Assembly (NCBI RefSeq): GCF_014191375.1
Contig: NZ_JACHWN010000011.1
Location: 62,001 to 126,000 of the forward strand
Direction of reading: 5' to 3'
From: Mesorhizobium sp. RMAD-H1
GTDB taxonomy: Bacteria; Pseudomonadota; Alphaproteobacteria; Rhizobiales; Rhizobiaceae
DNA length: 64,000 bases
Shown: piece after piece, positions 9,332 through 18,551 of the stretch
Position numbering within the stretch: position 1 is the stretch's first letter
Layout of the letters: every line of letters starts with the position of its first letter
Program-made: the position numbers and the translations under genes
Notes under the pieces: model-generated
The model's database searches: none
What the model saw: the letters and a program-made list of their open reading frames with translations, nothing else
What the model was told of the DNA's origin: nothing

Positions 9332-9358
9332 TTGACATTTTTATATCGTAACACGATA
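9332..9358 (+). promoter_or_regulatory. Sigma70-type promoter with MarR operator-like palindrome
   Basis: TTGACA at 9332-9337 is followed 17 bases later by GATACA, a plausible -35/-10 pair for the channel gene. A perfect inverted repeat TATCGT-AAC-ACGATA (9344-9358) lies in the spacer and overlaps the -10 region, where a bound MarR dimer would block RNA polymerase. The link to the adjacent MarR gene is inference from position. Confidence 0.65.
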
Positions 9359-9408
9359 CATCTGCCGGCGCCCACCCCTACCGCTCCATGAACCCGAGGA
9401 AACCCGCA

Positions 9409-11202
9409 ATGGCAGCTCCCAGCCATGACCATCGTCGTCTCGGCGATTTCACGACCAGCCCACGCGTACTTGTCATCGCGGCCGTCGCCGTGATCGTCGC
9501 GATCGCCGGCGTCTTTGCCGGCATCGCCCTTCTGGATCTGATCCGGCTGGCGACGAACCTGGCCTATTTCGGACGCTTCTCCCTTGCTGAGCCCGATCTG
9601 ACGGAGACCCCGCTCGGCATTGCCGCCGTTTTCGTGCCCATCGTGGGGGCATTCGTCGTCGGGCTTATTGCGCGCTATGGATCCGAGAAGATCCGCGGTC
9701 ACGGTATCCCGGAAGCAATCGAGGCGATCCTGCTCGGCCGCTCGCGCCTCGATGCCAAGGTGGCGGTCCTCAAGCCGCTCTCCTCCGCCATTGCCATCGG
9801 CACCGGTGGTCCGTTCGGTGCGGAAGGGCCGATCATCATGACCGGCGGGGCGATCGGCTCTCTGATCGCCCAGGCGCTGCCCGTCAGCGACAGCGAGCGC
9901 AAGACGCTGCTGGTCGCTGGTGCGGCCGCCGGGATGACCACGGTGTTCGGCACGCCGATCGCGGCGATTATGCTCGCTGTCGAGTTGCTCCTCTTCGAAT
10001 GGACGCCACGCAGCTTCATTCCCGTGGCCGTTGCAGCTATCGTGGCGGAGGTCGGACGCACGGTCCTGCACATGCCCTCGCCGATCTTTCCCTTCGACGG
10101 CACGATGGACGTCACGCTTGCCGGTCTCGCCGGCTGGATCACGGTCGGCATTGCCGCTGGACTGTTATCGAGCCTTCTCACACACTTCGTCTATGGCTGC
10201 GAGGATGCGTTTCTCAAACTGCCGATCCACTGGATGTGGTGGCCGATGATCGGCGGTGTGGTGATCGGCATCGGCGGGCTCATCGAGCCGCATGCCCTGG
10301 GGGTCGGCTATGACAATATCGTGCGTATGCTGGACGGCCAGGTGATCGCGACGGCGGCGATCTGGCTGCTTGTCGCCAAGGCCGTGATCTGGGCCGTGGC
10401 GCTCGGCTCCGGCACGTCGGGCGGTGTGCTTGCTCCGCTCCTCATCATGGGAGGCGCCATGGGCGCGGCCATGACCGGCATCCTGCCGTCCGCCTCGCCG
10501 GGGTTCTGGGCGTTGATCGCCATGGCCGCCACGATGGGTGGCACCATGCGCGCGCCGCTGACGGCGACTTTCTTCGCTGTCGAACTCACCGGCAATACGC
10601 ATGTGCTGGTGCCGCTGATCACAGCCTGCGCGGCGGCTCATGCGGTCACCGTCCTTTTGATGAAGCGCTCCATTCTTACCGAGAAGATCGCACGCCGCGG
10701 CCACCATATCATACGCGAATACCGTATCGATCCCTTCGCACTGACCCGCGTGGCGGATGTGATGACCCGGAAGGTGGAGACCGTTCCGGCAACCATGACA
10801 CTGCATCAGGCGGCACGCTTTCTCACGCATCCGCAGCGCGCCCATCCAAGCTTCCCGGCCGTGGACGGGCAGGGCAAGGTGCTCGGCATTGTTGACCCGC
10901 CCTCCGTCATACGCTGGCGGCGCGCGGGAAAGCGCCGTAACATGCCTCTTGCCGAATTGCTGTCATCCGAGCATCTGCTCGTCGCCTATCCCGACGAATA
11001 TCTGGATATGATTGCCGACCGGCTCTCGGAGGCGAATGTCGCGCACCTGCCGGTCGTCTCCCGTGCCGACAACAGGCTAATAGGTTATCTCGGCTGGAAG
11101 GACCTGATGGAAGCCAAGACGAGATTGAAGCAGGAGGAAAGCAACCGGATGACATTCCTGCATGGTCGTCGCTCTCGGGAGGAAACGAGCCGGCCCGTCT
11201 GA
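9409..11202 (+). CDS. ClC-family chloride channel/antiporter with C-terminal CBS domains
   Basis: 597 residues from ATG 9409, preferred because CGAGGA sits eight bases upstream; ATG 9388 has no visible ribosome site. About ten membrane segments carry the ClC signatures GHGIPE (selectivity loop, with His where E. coli ClcA has Ser), GTGGPFGAEGP (gating glutamate present) and GTSGGVLAPLL. Two CBS domains occupy roughly the last 130 residues (DVMTRKVETVPATMTLHQA and HLLVAYPDEYLDMIADRL). It exchanges or conducts chloride across the inner membrane. A MarR regulator is divergent. Confidence 0.88.
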   Translation: MAAPSHDHRRLGDFTTSPRVLVIAAVAVIVAIAGVFAGIALLDLIRLATNLAYFGRFSLAEPDLTETPLGIAAVFVPIVGAFVVGLIARYGSEKIRGHGIPEAIEAILLGRSRLDAKVAVLKPLSSAIAIGTGGPFGAEGPIIMTGGAIGSLIAQALPVSDSERKTLLVAGAAAGMTTVFGTPIAAIMLAVELLLFEWTPRSFIPVAVAAIVAEVGRTVLHMPSPIFPFDGTMDVTLAGLAGWITVGIAAGLLSSLLTHFVYGCEDAFLKLPIHWMWWPMIGGVVIGIGGLIEPHALGVGYDNIVRMLDGQVIATAAIWLLVAKAVIWAVALGSGTSGGVLAPLLIMGGAMGAAMTGILPSASPGFWALIAMAATMGGTMRAPLTATFFAVELTGNTHVLVPLITACAAAHAVTVLLMKRSILTEKIARRGHHIIREYRIDPFALTRVADVMTRKVETVPATMTLHQAARFLTHPQRAHPSFPAVDGQGKVLGIVDPPSVIRWRRAGKRRNMPLAELLSSEHLLVAYPDEYLDMIADRLSEANVAHLPVVSRADNRLIGYLGWKDLMEAKTRLKQEESNRMTFLHGRRSREETSRPV

Positions 11203-11268
11203 TGGCGATGAATTCAGCTGTATCGGAAGGCATGTCGGCTACCGCGAGAACGATCGATCGTCACGACT

Positions 11269-12225
11269 TCAGATCTTCGCCCCGCGCCCGGCAGCCGAGG
11301 AGCGTAGATTGTCGAGCAGGACCGCGATCAGAAGGATGAGGCCGCGGACGACATATTGATAGAAAGCCTGGATGTTGAGGAGGTTCATGACGTTCTCCGC
11401 GATTCCCATGATCATCACGCCGACGATCACGCCTGTCATCGCAGCGCGGCCTCCAGCCAGCGAGACTCCGCCCAGCACACAGGCCGAGATCACGGACAGT
11501 TCAAGGCCGGTCGCCGCATTGGGCTGACCCGAAGTGATGCGAGACGCAAGGAGAATGCCGGCAATCGCGCATACGAAGCCCTGAAGGGTAAATATCCAGA
11601 CACGCATGTTCACGACGTTGACGCCGGCCAGTCTCGATGCCTCGGGGTTGCCGCCGATCGCCAGGGTGTTCTTTCCGAAGACGGTCCTGTTCAGAACAAA
11701 GCCGAAGATGATGAACATCGCGAGCATGATCCAGATCGGCGTCGGCACGCCTAGCAGGCGCGACAAGGCAAGCTGGTAGAACGCTGGATCATTGATGCCG
11801 ACGGCCCTGCCATCCGATGAGATAAGGGCCAGGCCGCGGACGATCTGCATGGTTGCCAGCGTGGTGATCAGGGCGTTGATGCGGAAGCGGGCGATCACCA
11901 CCCCGTTCAGAAGCCCGACCAGCGATCCGCAGGCGAGCGCGGCGAGCAGGCCGAGAGCGATGGAACCAGTGGCATTGGAGGCCATGACGGCAATCATGCC
12001 CGAAAACGCGACCGTCGAGCCCACTGAGAGATCGAAGTCCCGGGAGGCGAGGCAGAACATCATGGTGCAGGCAACGATGCCGATGGTGACGACCGATTGC
12101 AGCAATCCCAGCATGTTGCGTTCGGTCAGGAAGTTCGGAACGGTGAGGGATACGATCGCGAAGGCGATCGCGAAGATAACCACCAATCCCTGTTCCCCGA
12201 GAAGGATCTTCTTCAGCGAAATCAT
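11269..12225 (-). CDS. araH: L-arabinose ABC transporter, permease AraH
   Basis: 318 residues, hydrophobic, RbsC/AraH family permease with the conserved loop IGGNPEASRLAGV and CVLGGVSLAGGRAAMTG. It is the last gene of an araF-araG-araH order on the minus strand, 14 bases after the ATPase stop. The arabinose assignment comes from the binding protein AraF two genes upstream. Family membership itself does not discriminate sugars. Confidence 0.85.
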   Translation of the reverse strand: MISLKKILLGEQGLVVIFAIAFAIVSLTVPNFLTERNMLGLLQSVVTIGIVACTMMFCLASRDFDLSVGSTVAFSGMIAVMASNATGSIALGLLAALACGSLVGLLNGVVIARFRINALITTLATMQIVRGLALISSDGRAVGINDPAFYQLALSRLLGVPTPIWIMLAMFIIFGFVLNRTVFGKNTLAIGGNPEASRLAGVNVVNMRVWIFTLQGFVCAIAGILLASRITSGQPNAATGLELSVISACVLGGVSLAGGRAAMTGVIVGVMIMGIAENVMNLLNIQAFYQYVVRGLILLIAVLLDNLRSSAAGRGAKI

Positions 12226-12239
12226 AAAACTGTTCCTGA

Positions 12240-13745
12240 TTAGCTCGTGCTTGCGGCACTCTTGTCGGGCAGGGCCGCGGCCAGGATGTTGCGCTCATCG
12301 AAGTGATCGCGTTCGATATTCGCCGCAATCCGGCCCTGGCACATCACGATGATGCGGTCGGAGATGCCCATCACTTCGGGCAATTCGCTGGAGATGACGA
12401 TGATTGCCATGCCGTCCGCCGCCAGATCGTAGAGAATATCGTAGATTTCGGACTTGGCGCCGACATCAATGCCGCGTGTCGGCTCATCGATGACGAGCAC
12501 CTTGGCGCCTTGTTCCGACAGCCAGCGGCCCAGAATGACTTTTTGCTGGTTGCCGCCCGACAGGTTGATGATGTCCTGCTTGCGCGATGGGGTGCGAACC
12601 CTGAGCCTCGCGATGAATTGATCTGCAAGGGCGCCCTCCCTCTTGGTATTCAGGATACCTAGAGGCGAAAAATGCCGGCGCGACGAGATGACGATATTTT
12701 CCTCGATGGACCTGCCCTGAATGATGCCCTCAAGCTTCCTGTCTTCGGGACACAGCACCATGCCGGAGCCGATCGCCGCCCGGGGACTGTTCGGGGAAAC
12801 CGAGACGCCATCAATGGTCACGCTGCCTTGGTGGCGATGATCCGCGCCGTAGAGAAGCCGGGCCATTTCGCTGCGCCCAGCGCCGATCAGCCCGAAAAAT
12901 CCCAGTATTTCGCCCTTTCTCACAGTGAAGCTGATAGGATTGCGCAGTTTCGGGCCGGAAAGGTCTTTCACTTCAAGCCCGATTTCGCCAAGCGGCCGCT
13001 TGCGCCAGCCCCAGATGTCGCTGATCGCGCGGCCGACCATCTCGGCGATGATGCGTTCGCGCGTTACATCGGCAATGGCGGGGTAATGGGCTGCAAGCTT
13101 GCCGTCACGCAGAACGGTCAGGCTGTCGCAAAGACGGAAGATCTCGTCCAAACGGTGCGAAACGTAGAGAATGACCGTACCCTTCGCCTTCAACTTCCCG
13201 ATCAGGGAGAAAAGGATTTCGCTTTCCCTGGTGGAAAGGGAAGAGGTTGGCTCGTCCAAGGCGATGACCCGGGCGTCCAGCATCACCGCCTTTGCGATCT
13301 CGACCATCTGGCGGGCGCCGATAGAGAGCGAGGAGACTTTCGCTGCGGGATCGACATCGATGCCGATCTCCCGGAATTTTGATCGCACCGTTTCGATCAG
13401 CTCTTTGGCGTCAATCACCCCCGCCTTCGCGGGAAAACGGCCAAGCCAGAGATTTTCCGCAACGGTCAGTTCGGGGACAAGTTGAAGTTCCTGATGGATG
13501 ACGATGACGCCGGCATCGAAAGCATCGCGCACCGAGCTGTATTTCTGCTCCACCCCGTCGATGACGATCGTGCCGTTATCGGCGGACTGATCACCGGAAA
13601 GGACCCGGATGAGGGTCGATTTCCCCGCCCCGTTTTCGCCCATCAGTCCGTGGACGGCACCTTTCTCGACTGTAAAAGAGACATCGGAGAGTGCCTGAAC
13701 GCCCGGATATCTCTTGGAAATGTTCCTGAATTCAAGAAAGGCCAT
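12240..13745 (-). CDS. araG: L-arabinose ABC transporter, duplicated ATPase AraG
   Basis: 501 residues from ATG 13745, where the protein starts MAFLEFRNISKRYPG; longer in-frame starts lie upstream of the natural AraG N-terminus. Two ABC domains: first Walker A G-E-N-G-A-G-K-S at residues 36-43, second domain with LSGGNQQK and VIDEPTRGIDVGAK. Partner of AraF and AraH in L-arabinose import. A 62-base gap separates it from araF. Confidence 0.88.
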   Translation of the reverse strand: MAFLEFRNISKRYPGVQALSDVSFTVEKGAVHGLMGENGAGKSTLIRVLSGDQSADNGTIVIDGVEQKYSSVRDAFDAGVIVIHQELQLVPELTVAENLWLGRFPAKAGVIDAKELIETVRSKFREIGIDVDPAAKVSSLSIGARQMVEIAKAVMLDARVIALDEPTSSLSTRESEILFSLIGKLKAKGTVILYVSHRLDEIFRLCDSLTVLRDGKLAAHYPAIADVTRERIIAEMVGRAISDIWGWRKRPLGEIGLEVKDLSGPKLRNPISFTVRKGEILGFFGLIGAGRSEMARLLYGADHRHQGSVTIDGVSVSPNSPRAAIGSGMVLCPEDRKLEGIIQGRSIEENIVISSRRHFSPLGILNTKREGALADQFIARLRVRTPSRKQDIINLSGGNQQKVILGRWLSEQGAKVLVIDEPTRGIDVGAKSEIYDILYDLAADGMAIIVISSELPEVMGISDRIIVMCQGRIAANIERDHFDERNILAAALPDKSAASTS

Positions 13746-13807
13746 TATCGCCCCTTTGAGAATGCCCGGCAGCATGACCGCCGCTGGGCGGAATATCCTG
13801 AAGGAGA

Positions 13808-14794
13808 TTATTCGATGCCGAGTTCCTTGCGGACCTGCTGGTAATTGTCGCGCAGCGCCAGCGAGCCGGAGGTCAGAATGAGCTTTTCCGGTTCCTTGCC
13901 ATTGGCGATCCATTCATACATGTTCACCGCGGTTTCATAACCATGGCGCTTCGGCGAGATGATCACGGTGCCGAAGAAGCCGGTCGACGCGGGCTTCTTG
14001 AATTCGTTGATGGCGGACTCGGCACCGCCGATGCCGACGCCGACGACATTCTCGGCCGGGATGCCGACGGATTCGGTTGCACGCACAGCGCCAAGCACGG
14101 CCTCGTCATTCAGGCCGAACGCAACCCAGTATTTCACGTCGGCATGCTTGTTGAGCACCGTGGTCGCGGCGTTGAGCGCGGCCTCTGTGTCGGTCTTGGC
14201 CTGCGGCGCATCGTAGATGTTCTCGGCCGGAAAGCCCGCGGCTTTGAGAACCGAGATGGCACCTTCAACGCGGTCGACGGCAGTCGGGAGCTGGTCATAG
14301 GAGACCCGGATCGCGCCGACCTGCTTCATGTCCCAGCCGCGCTTCTTGATCTCGTCGACGATCGCCTGGCCGACGGTTTCTCCGATCTTGGTGGCGGAGA
14401 TGCCCATATGCGGGACATCCTCCAGCGGCTTGCCATCAGGACCGACCAGGCGGTCATCGACCGTCATGAGCTTGAGGTCGTTGGCCGCCGCCTTGGCAAC
14501 GATACCTGGGCCGAGTTTCACGTCCGGCACGCAGATGATGAAACCCTGTGCGCCCTGGGCACCGAGATTGTCGATGGCCGACTGGACCTTTTCACCGTCT
14601 TCCGCGCCGATCTTGACGAGCGTGAAGCCTTTTTCCTTTGCCGCCTGGTCTGCGAATTTCCATTCGTCCTGGAACCACGGCTCTTCCGGCTGCTTCACGA
14701 CGAAACCTATTTTCACGTCATCTGCTGCAAATGCGGACGCGGCTGCAGCAATGGCGAATGCTCCAGCCAGCATGGCTGCCTTCAATGCACGCAT
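13808..14794 (-). CDS. araF: L-arabinose-binding periplasmic protein AraF
   Basis: 328 residues from ATG 14794 (GGGAGAG just upstream), with a signal peptide ending near residue 22 (AFA-AD). The mature start VKIGFVVKQPEEPWFQDEWK matches the AraF family closely, including the FVKQPEEPWFQ stretch that contacts L-arabinose in E. coli AraF. Further family marks are GDGEK-like turns, MTVDDRLVGPDGKP and IGISATKIGE-like helices. It delivers L-arabinose to AraGH. Regulation is likely by the upstream GntR-type protein through the palindrome at 14850-14864. Confidence 0.88.
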   Translation of the reverse strand: MRALKAAMLAGAFAIAAAASAFAADDVKIGFVVKQPEEPWFQDEWKFADQAAKEKGFTLVKIGAEDGEKVQSAIDNLGAQGAQGFIICVPDVKLGPGIVAKAAANDLKLMTVDDRLVGPDGKPLEDVPHMGISATKIGETVGQAIVDEIKKRGWDMKQVGAIRVSYDQLPTAVDRVEGAISVLKAAGFPAENIYDAPQAKTDTEAALNAATTVLNKHADVKYWVAFGLNDEAVLGAVRATESVGIPAENVVGVGIGGAESAINEFKKPASTGFFGTVIISPKRHGYETAVNMYEWIANGKEPEKLILTSGSLALRDNYQQVRKELGIE

Positions 14795-14849
14795 GTCTCT
14801 CTCCCTGAATATTTGGCATGCCGTCCCCACGGCCGCTAAAATTCAATAC

Positions 14850-14864
14850 GTATGAAAATCATAC
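14850..14864. promoter_or_regulatory. Operator-like inverted repeat upstream of araF
   Basis: A perfect inverted repeat GTATGA-AAA-TCATAC sits 56 bases before araF, in the short AT-rich gap between araF and the GntR gene. Size and symmetry suit an FCD/GntR dimer. A related CATAAG-N6-CTTATG element stands before the next importer at 15875-15892. Confidence 0.55.
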
Positions 14865-14902
14865 CAGTCAATATTTATGTATGATTATTTTTTAGACCGG
14901 CA

Positions 14903-15703
14903 TCAAGCGTCATTTGGCTGGATGGCAAGGTCCGGGCTGGCCCGGCGTGCCTTGCGGAGCGCATCGGTCATTTCGCTGCGGGCGACCCCGATCAATTGTT
15001 CCATCGCATGCCTTGCGGCATCCGGGCGCCGCATCCTTATGGCTTCCAGAACGTCCTGATGTTTCAGGATTGCCTGTTCATGGGATTGGCTGGCGCGGTT
15101 GGTCAACCGGAAGCTGGCAAGCAGGGCGGCGCGGATCGCGCTCGCGAATTGACGATAGACCCAATTGCCGCTCGCATTGATGATCGCGGTGTGGAACTCG
15201 AGATCCGCCCGGCTCCACAGCTCGTTATCCCTGGAATTGGCCTCCACCATATCCTCGAAAGCCCTGGCGATCTGGTAGAGTTGCCGGGCATTGGCGTTGG
15301 CTGCGGCTTGCGCCGCCGCCGCCGGCTCCAGCAATTGCCGTGCGTCGATGAGGGAAGAATAGAAGGTTTCGTCGGCGCCAACGGTCAGCATGATATCGAG
15401 CAGGAGCGGATCGAGGTAGTTCCAGTTTTCCCGCGGGAGCACGATCGTTCCGGCCCGTGTTCTGGATCTCACCATCCCCAGTGCCGACATATATTGCATG
15501 GCTTCGCGCAAGCTCGTCCTGCTCACGCCGAACTTCTCTGTCAACTCCGCCTCATTCGGCAGCGTGGAGCTTTCGGGAAATTCGCCCGAGACGATCTTTT
15601 CGATGAACCGCTGGAGAAGTACTTCGCGCACGCCCCGCTTGCCGCGTTGGGCAATGGGATCGCCGTTGGCCGTCAAGGCGCGGCTTATGGTTCCGTCACT
15701 CAC
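14903..15703 (-). CDS. GntR-family (FCD-domain) regulator, probably of araFGH
   Basis: 266 residues from GTG 15703, chosen because AAGGAGGG lies seven bases upstream; an ATG at 15751 would add 16 residues. N-terminal GntR winged helix (LPNEAELTEKFGVSRTSLRE) and C-terminal FCD all-helical domain with its metal-site histidines (LEFHTAIINASGN, then HQDVLEAI). It lies between araF and a second, divergent sugar importer, so it may control either or both. Proteobacterial arabinose genes are often controlled by AraC or LacI types; a GntR type is unusual but known in related pathways. Confidence 0.8.
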   Translation of the reverse strand: MSDGTISRALTANGDPIAQRGKRGVREVLLQRFIEKIVSGEFPESSTLPNEAELTEKFGVSRTSLREAMQYMSALGMVRSRTRAGTIVLPRENWNYLDPLLLDIMLTVGADETFYSSLIDARQLLEPAAAAQAAANANARQLYQIARAFEDMVEANSRDNELWSRADLEFHTAIINASGNWVYRQFASAIRAALLASFRLTNRASQSHEQAILKHQDVLEAIRMRRPDAARHAMEQLIGVARSEMTDALRKARRASPDLAIQPNDA

Positions 15704-15866
15704 TCCTGTCCCTCCTTTGCATCGCCGTCCCATACGGCTGGTTCGCCGCAAGCCGGCTTGTTCCGGGGCGATCCATCATCTGCCGAGCCCTCCGGTTAGG
15801 TAGCGTTTATATAGCATGAATCGGTGAAGACTTGCCACTCAAATACCGAAATAAATCATATTTATA

Positions 15867-15892
15867 TTGACATTCATAAGATCAAACTTATG
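15867..15892 (+). promoter_or_regulatory. Promoter -35 and inverted repeat before sugar importer 3
   Basis: A TTGACA at 15867-15872 overlaps the start of an inverted repeat CATAAG-N6-CTTATG (15875-15892), 75 bases before the binding-protein start, in an AT-rich gap between divergent genes. It is probably the promoter/operator of the importer operon. No clean -10 hexamer stands out. Confidence 0.45.
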
Positions 15893-15966
15893 GTGACCTT
15901 CATGGTGGGATGAGCGGTCGCACGCTCGCCTTACATCCGCATTCTGGACGACAGGGAGGAGCATAA

Positions 15967-16941
15967 ATGAAGCTCATGAAACGGCTGACCCTGCTGGCGC
16001 TCGGCATAATCGCAGGCGCAGCCAATGCCTCTGCCGAGGACAAAGACCTCAAGGTCGGGGCCATCTATATGGATGCCCAGGGGTTTTATGCCGGTGTGCG
16101 CAAGGGAATCCAGACCGGGGCCCGCGATGCCGGTCGCCGGCTGGAGATCGTGGAGACGAACGCGCAGGGGGATGTCAGCAAGGAATCTTCCTTCATCGAC
16201 ACGCTGATCTCTGCCGGCGTCCAGGCGATCATCGTCTCGCCGGTATCCGCCGACGGCTCCTATCGCGCCATCCGCCGCGCACACGACGCTGGAATTCCCG
16301 TCATCTGCTACAATACCTGCCTGAATGAAGAGGACATGAAGGAATACATCTCGGCCTATGCCGTGGGTGACCCTTACGCGTTCGGGCATAAGCTCGGCGA
16401 CGCGGCGGCAGACTATTTCCTGGCCGAGAAAAAGGACAAGCCGAAGATCGCGGTTCTGAATTGCGAGTTCGTCGAGGTTTGCGTCACCCGCCGGAAGGGT
16501 TTCGAGGATGCGCTGAAGGCAAGGGTTCCTGGTGCGGAAATCGTCGCGAACCAGGAAGGCGCAACGCTCGACAAGGCCGTCTCGGTCGCCAGCACGATGC
16601 TGTCCTCCAATCCCGATATCGATGCCTTCTTCGGCGAGGCCGGCGGCGCGACGCTGGGCGCGGCACGGGCGGTGAGGAGCCAGGGTAGGGTCGGCAAGAC
16701 CGTCGTGTTCGGCGGTGACATGACCACGGAGATCGCACAGGAGCTTGCCGATCACGGCGTCATAAAGGCGGTGGTGGATATCTCCGGCCAGGGACTCGGC
16801 AAGCTTGCTCTGGCCCAGGCCATCAAGGCGATCGACGGTCAGGCGCCGGCGGAAATCAAGGTTCCCTATGATATCGATCTCTACAAGACATCCGAAGACG
16901 GCAAGGCGTGGTTGAAGGCTCATGCCGACGGGATTCCATGA
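15967..16941 (+). CDS. Ribose-type sugar ABC transporter, periplasmic binding protein
   Basis: 324 residues, signal peptide of about 23 residues (ASA-ED), then an RbsB-type binding protein with SAGVQAIIVSPVSADGSYRAI and a C-terminal VDISGQGLGKLALAQAI helix. RBS GGGAGGAG about seven bases upstream. First gene of a unit with ATPase, permease, mutarotase, GMC oxidoreductase and D-galactonate dehydratase, pointing to an aldose such as D-galactose or its relatives. The ligand is inferred. Two internal cysteines (CYNTC region, CEFVEVC) are unusual for the family and could form a disulfide. Confidence 0.83.
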   Translation: MKLMKRLTLLALGIIAGAANASAEDKDLKVGAIYMDAQGFYAGVRKGIQTGARDAGRRLEIVETNAQGDVSKESSFIDTLISAGVQAIIVSPVSADGSYRAIRRAHDAGIPVICYNTCLNEEDMKEYISAYAVGDPYAFGHKLGDAAADYFLAEKKDKPKIAVLNCEFVEVCVTRRKGFEDALKARVPGAEIVANQEGATLDKAVSVASTMLSSNPDIDAFFGEAGGATLGAARAVRSQGRVGKTVVFGGDMTTEIAQELADHGVIKAVVDISGQGLGKLALAQAIKAIDGQAPAEIKVPYDIDLYKTSEDGKAWLKAHADGIP

Positions 16942-17012
16942 TCGGCCTGAGGTTCTGATCGAACGTGATGGCTGCCGCCTTGCTCCGGCGGCCCGTTTTG
17001 CGAGAAGATCAT

Positions 17013-18539
17013 ATGACAGCAATTCCTGAACGAGCGTCAGTGGTATCGCACGCGATAGCCGCGGTGAATGGCTGCACCAAGCGGTATCCCGGCGTGCTGG
17101 CGCTCGATGACGCCACTTTCGAGATCGCCCCCGGCGAGGTGAGGGCGCTCCTCGGTAAGAATGGCGCGGGAAAATCGACCCTCATCCGCATGCTGACCGG
17201 CGCCGAGGTGCCGGATCGGGGTACGGTCCTGATCGATGGCGGGGAACTGAGGCAATCCGGATCCGGCCGGGCGCAGGAAGCCTTCGATAAAGGCGTCAGG
17301 GTGGTTTACCAGGAACTCAGCCTGGTGCCCGGCATGTCGCTTGCCGAAAATCTCTTCCTCGGACGCTGGCCGAAGCAGGCGGGCGTCATTCAATATCGCG
17401 AGATGGAGGAACAGGCAGCCGAGGCCATGTCGCGTCTCGGGCTCGATCTTCCTCCCGGCAGGCTGGTCGCGGGCTTGAGCCCCGCCGAACGGCAATTGCT
17501 GGAAATCGCGCGTGTGCTCGTCGGCAAGCCGAAGATCGTGATCCTCGACGAGCCAACCAGTTCCCTGGCGGCGGCGGAAGCCCAGAAAGTGATGGATGCC
17601 GTCCGGCGCATTGCGTCCGAGGGCATTGCCGTCATTTATGTCAGCCATCGGATGAACGAAATCCGCCAGATCGCCCATTCGGCCACGATCATGCGGGACG
17701 GTCGCATCATCGATACCGTCGACGTGAAGGGCGCCGACACGCGCGAGATCGTTCGCCTTATGCTGGGCTCTGAAGCGTCCCAGGCTGCCGCTCTCAAGAA
17801 CGGTAGCCAGGAAAAAACGGTGCTGGAAGTTCGGAATCTGGCGCTCGCTCCCAAGCTCGCGTCGGTATCGTTCAAGCTTCGGGAAGGAGAGGTGCTGGGC
17901 ATCGCCGGTCTTCTCGGTTCAGGGCGAACGGAACTGCTTCAGGCGATCATGGGTGTGCGGCCGTTCGATCGCGGCGAGGTGGCGGTGGACGGCGTCGCAG
18001 TCAAAAACCCGCGCTACAGGAATATGATCCGCCGGGGATTTGGCTACACGCCCGAAAGCCGCAAGGAGGAGGGGATCGTTCCGCTCCTGGGGGTCGACGA
18101 GAATACGCTTCTGACGAATTTTCCAGAAGTTACCAGACGCGGTGTTCTCTCCGGAAGCCTGATGGCGGCGGCCACGCGGCGCATCATCGACCGTCTCCAT
18201 GTAAAGGCGGCTCGCACCGACACGCCGATCGGCACGCTCTCCGGCGGCAACCAGCAGAAAGTGGTCATCGGACGGTGGGTTTATGCCGACAGCCGCATAT
18301 TGCTGCTGGATGAGCCCACGCGAGGCGTGGATGTGGAGGCAAAGGCGCAGATCTACGCCATCATTCGCGAACTGGCCGCGGAAGGCCGAAGTGTCATCTT
18401 CGTCTCCAGCGAAATCGAGGAGCTTCCGCTCGTGTGCGACCGTGTCCTCGTACTCCGCGACGGCGCGCTTCATGAGGAGTTCAGCGCTCCGAACATCGAT
18501 CAGGACGCTGTTATGGCTGCCTGCATTACCGGTCATTGA
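17013..18539 (+). CDS. Ribose-type sugar ABC transporter, duplicated ATPase
   Basis: 508 residues from ATG 17013, preceded by CGAGAAG; the upstream ATG at 16965 would add 16 residues with a poorer ribosome site. Two ABC domains: first P-loop G-K-N-G-A-G-K-S at residues 48-55, second domain with LSGGNQQKV and LDEPTRGVDVEAK. It powers import of the sugar bound by the preceding gene's product. Twelve bases separate its stop from the permease start. Confidence 0.88.
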   Translation: MTAIPERASVVSHAIAAVNGCTKRYPGVLALDDATFEIAPGEVRALLGKNGAGKSTLIRMLTGAEVPDRGTVLIDGGELRQSGSGRAQEAFDKGVRVVYQELSLVPGMSLAENLFLGRWPKQAGVIQYREMEEQAAEAMSRLGLDLPPGRLVAGLSPAERQLLEIARVLVGKPKIVILDEPTSSLAAAEAQKVMDAVRRIASEGIAVIYVSHRMNEIRQIAHSATIMRDGRIIDTVDVKGADTREIVRLMLGSEASQAAALKNGSQEKTVLEVRNLALAPKLASVSFKLREGEVLGIAGLLGSGRTELLQAIMGVRPFDRGEVAVDGVAVKNPRYRNMIRRGFGYTPESRKEEGIVPLLGVDENTLLTNFPEVTRRGVLSGSLMAAATRRIIDRLHVKAARTDTPIGTLSGGNQQKVVIGRWVYADSRILLLDEPTRGVDVEAKAQIYAIIRELAAEGRSVIFVSSEIEELPLVCDRVLVLRDGALHEEFSAPNIDQDAVMAACITGH

Positions 18540-18551
18540 GGGAGACAGCGC

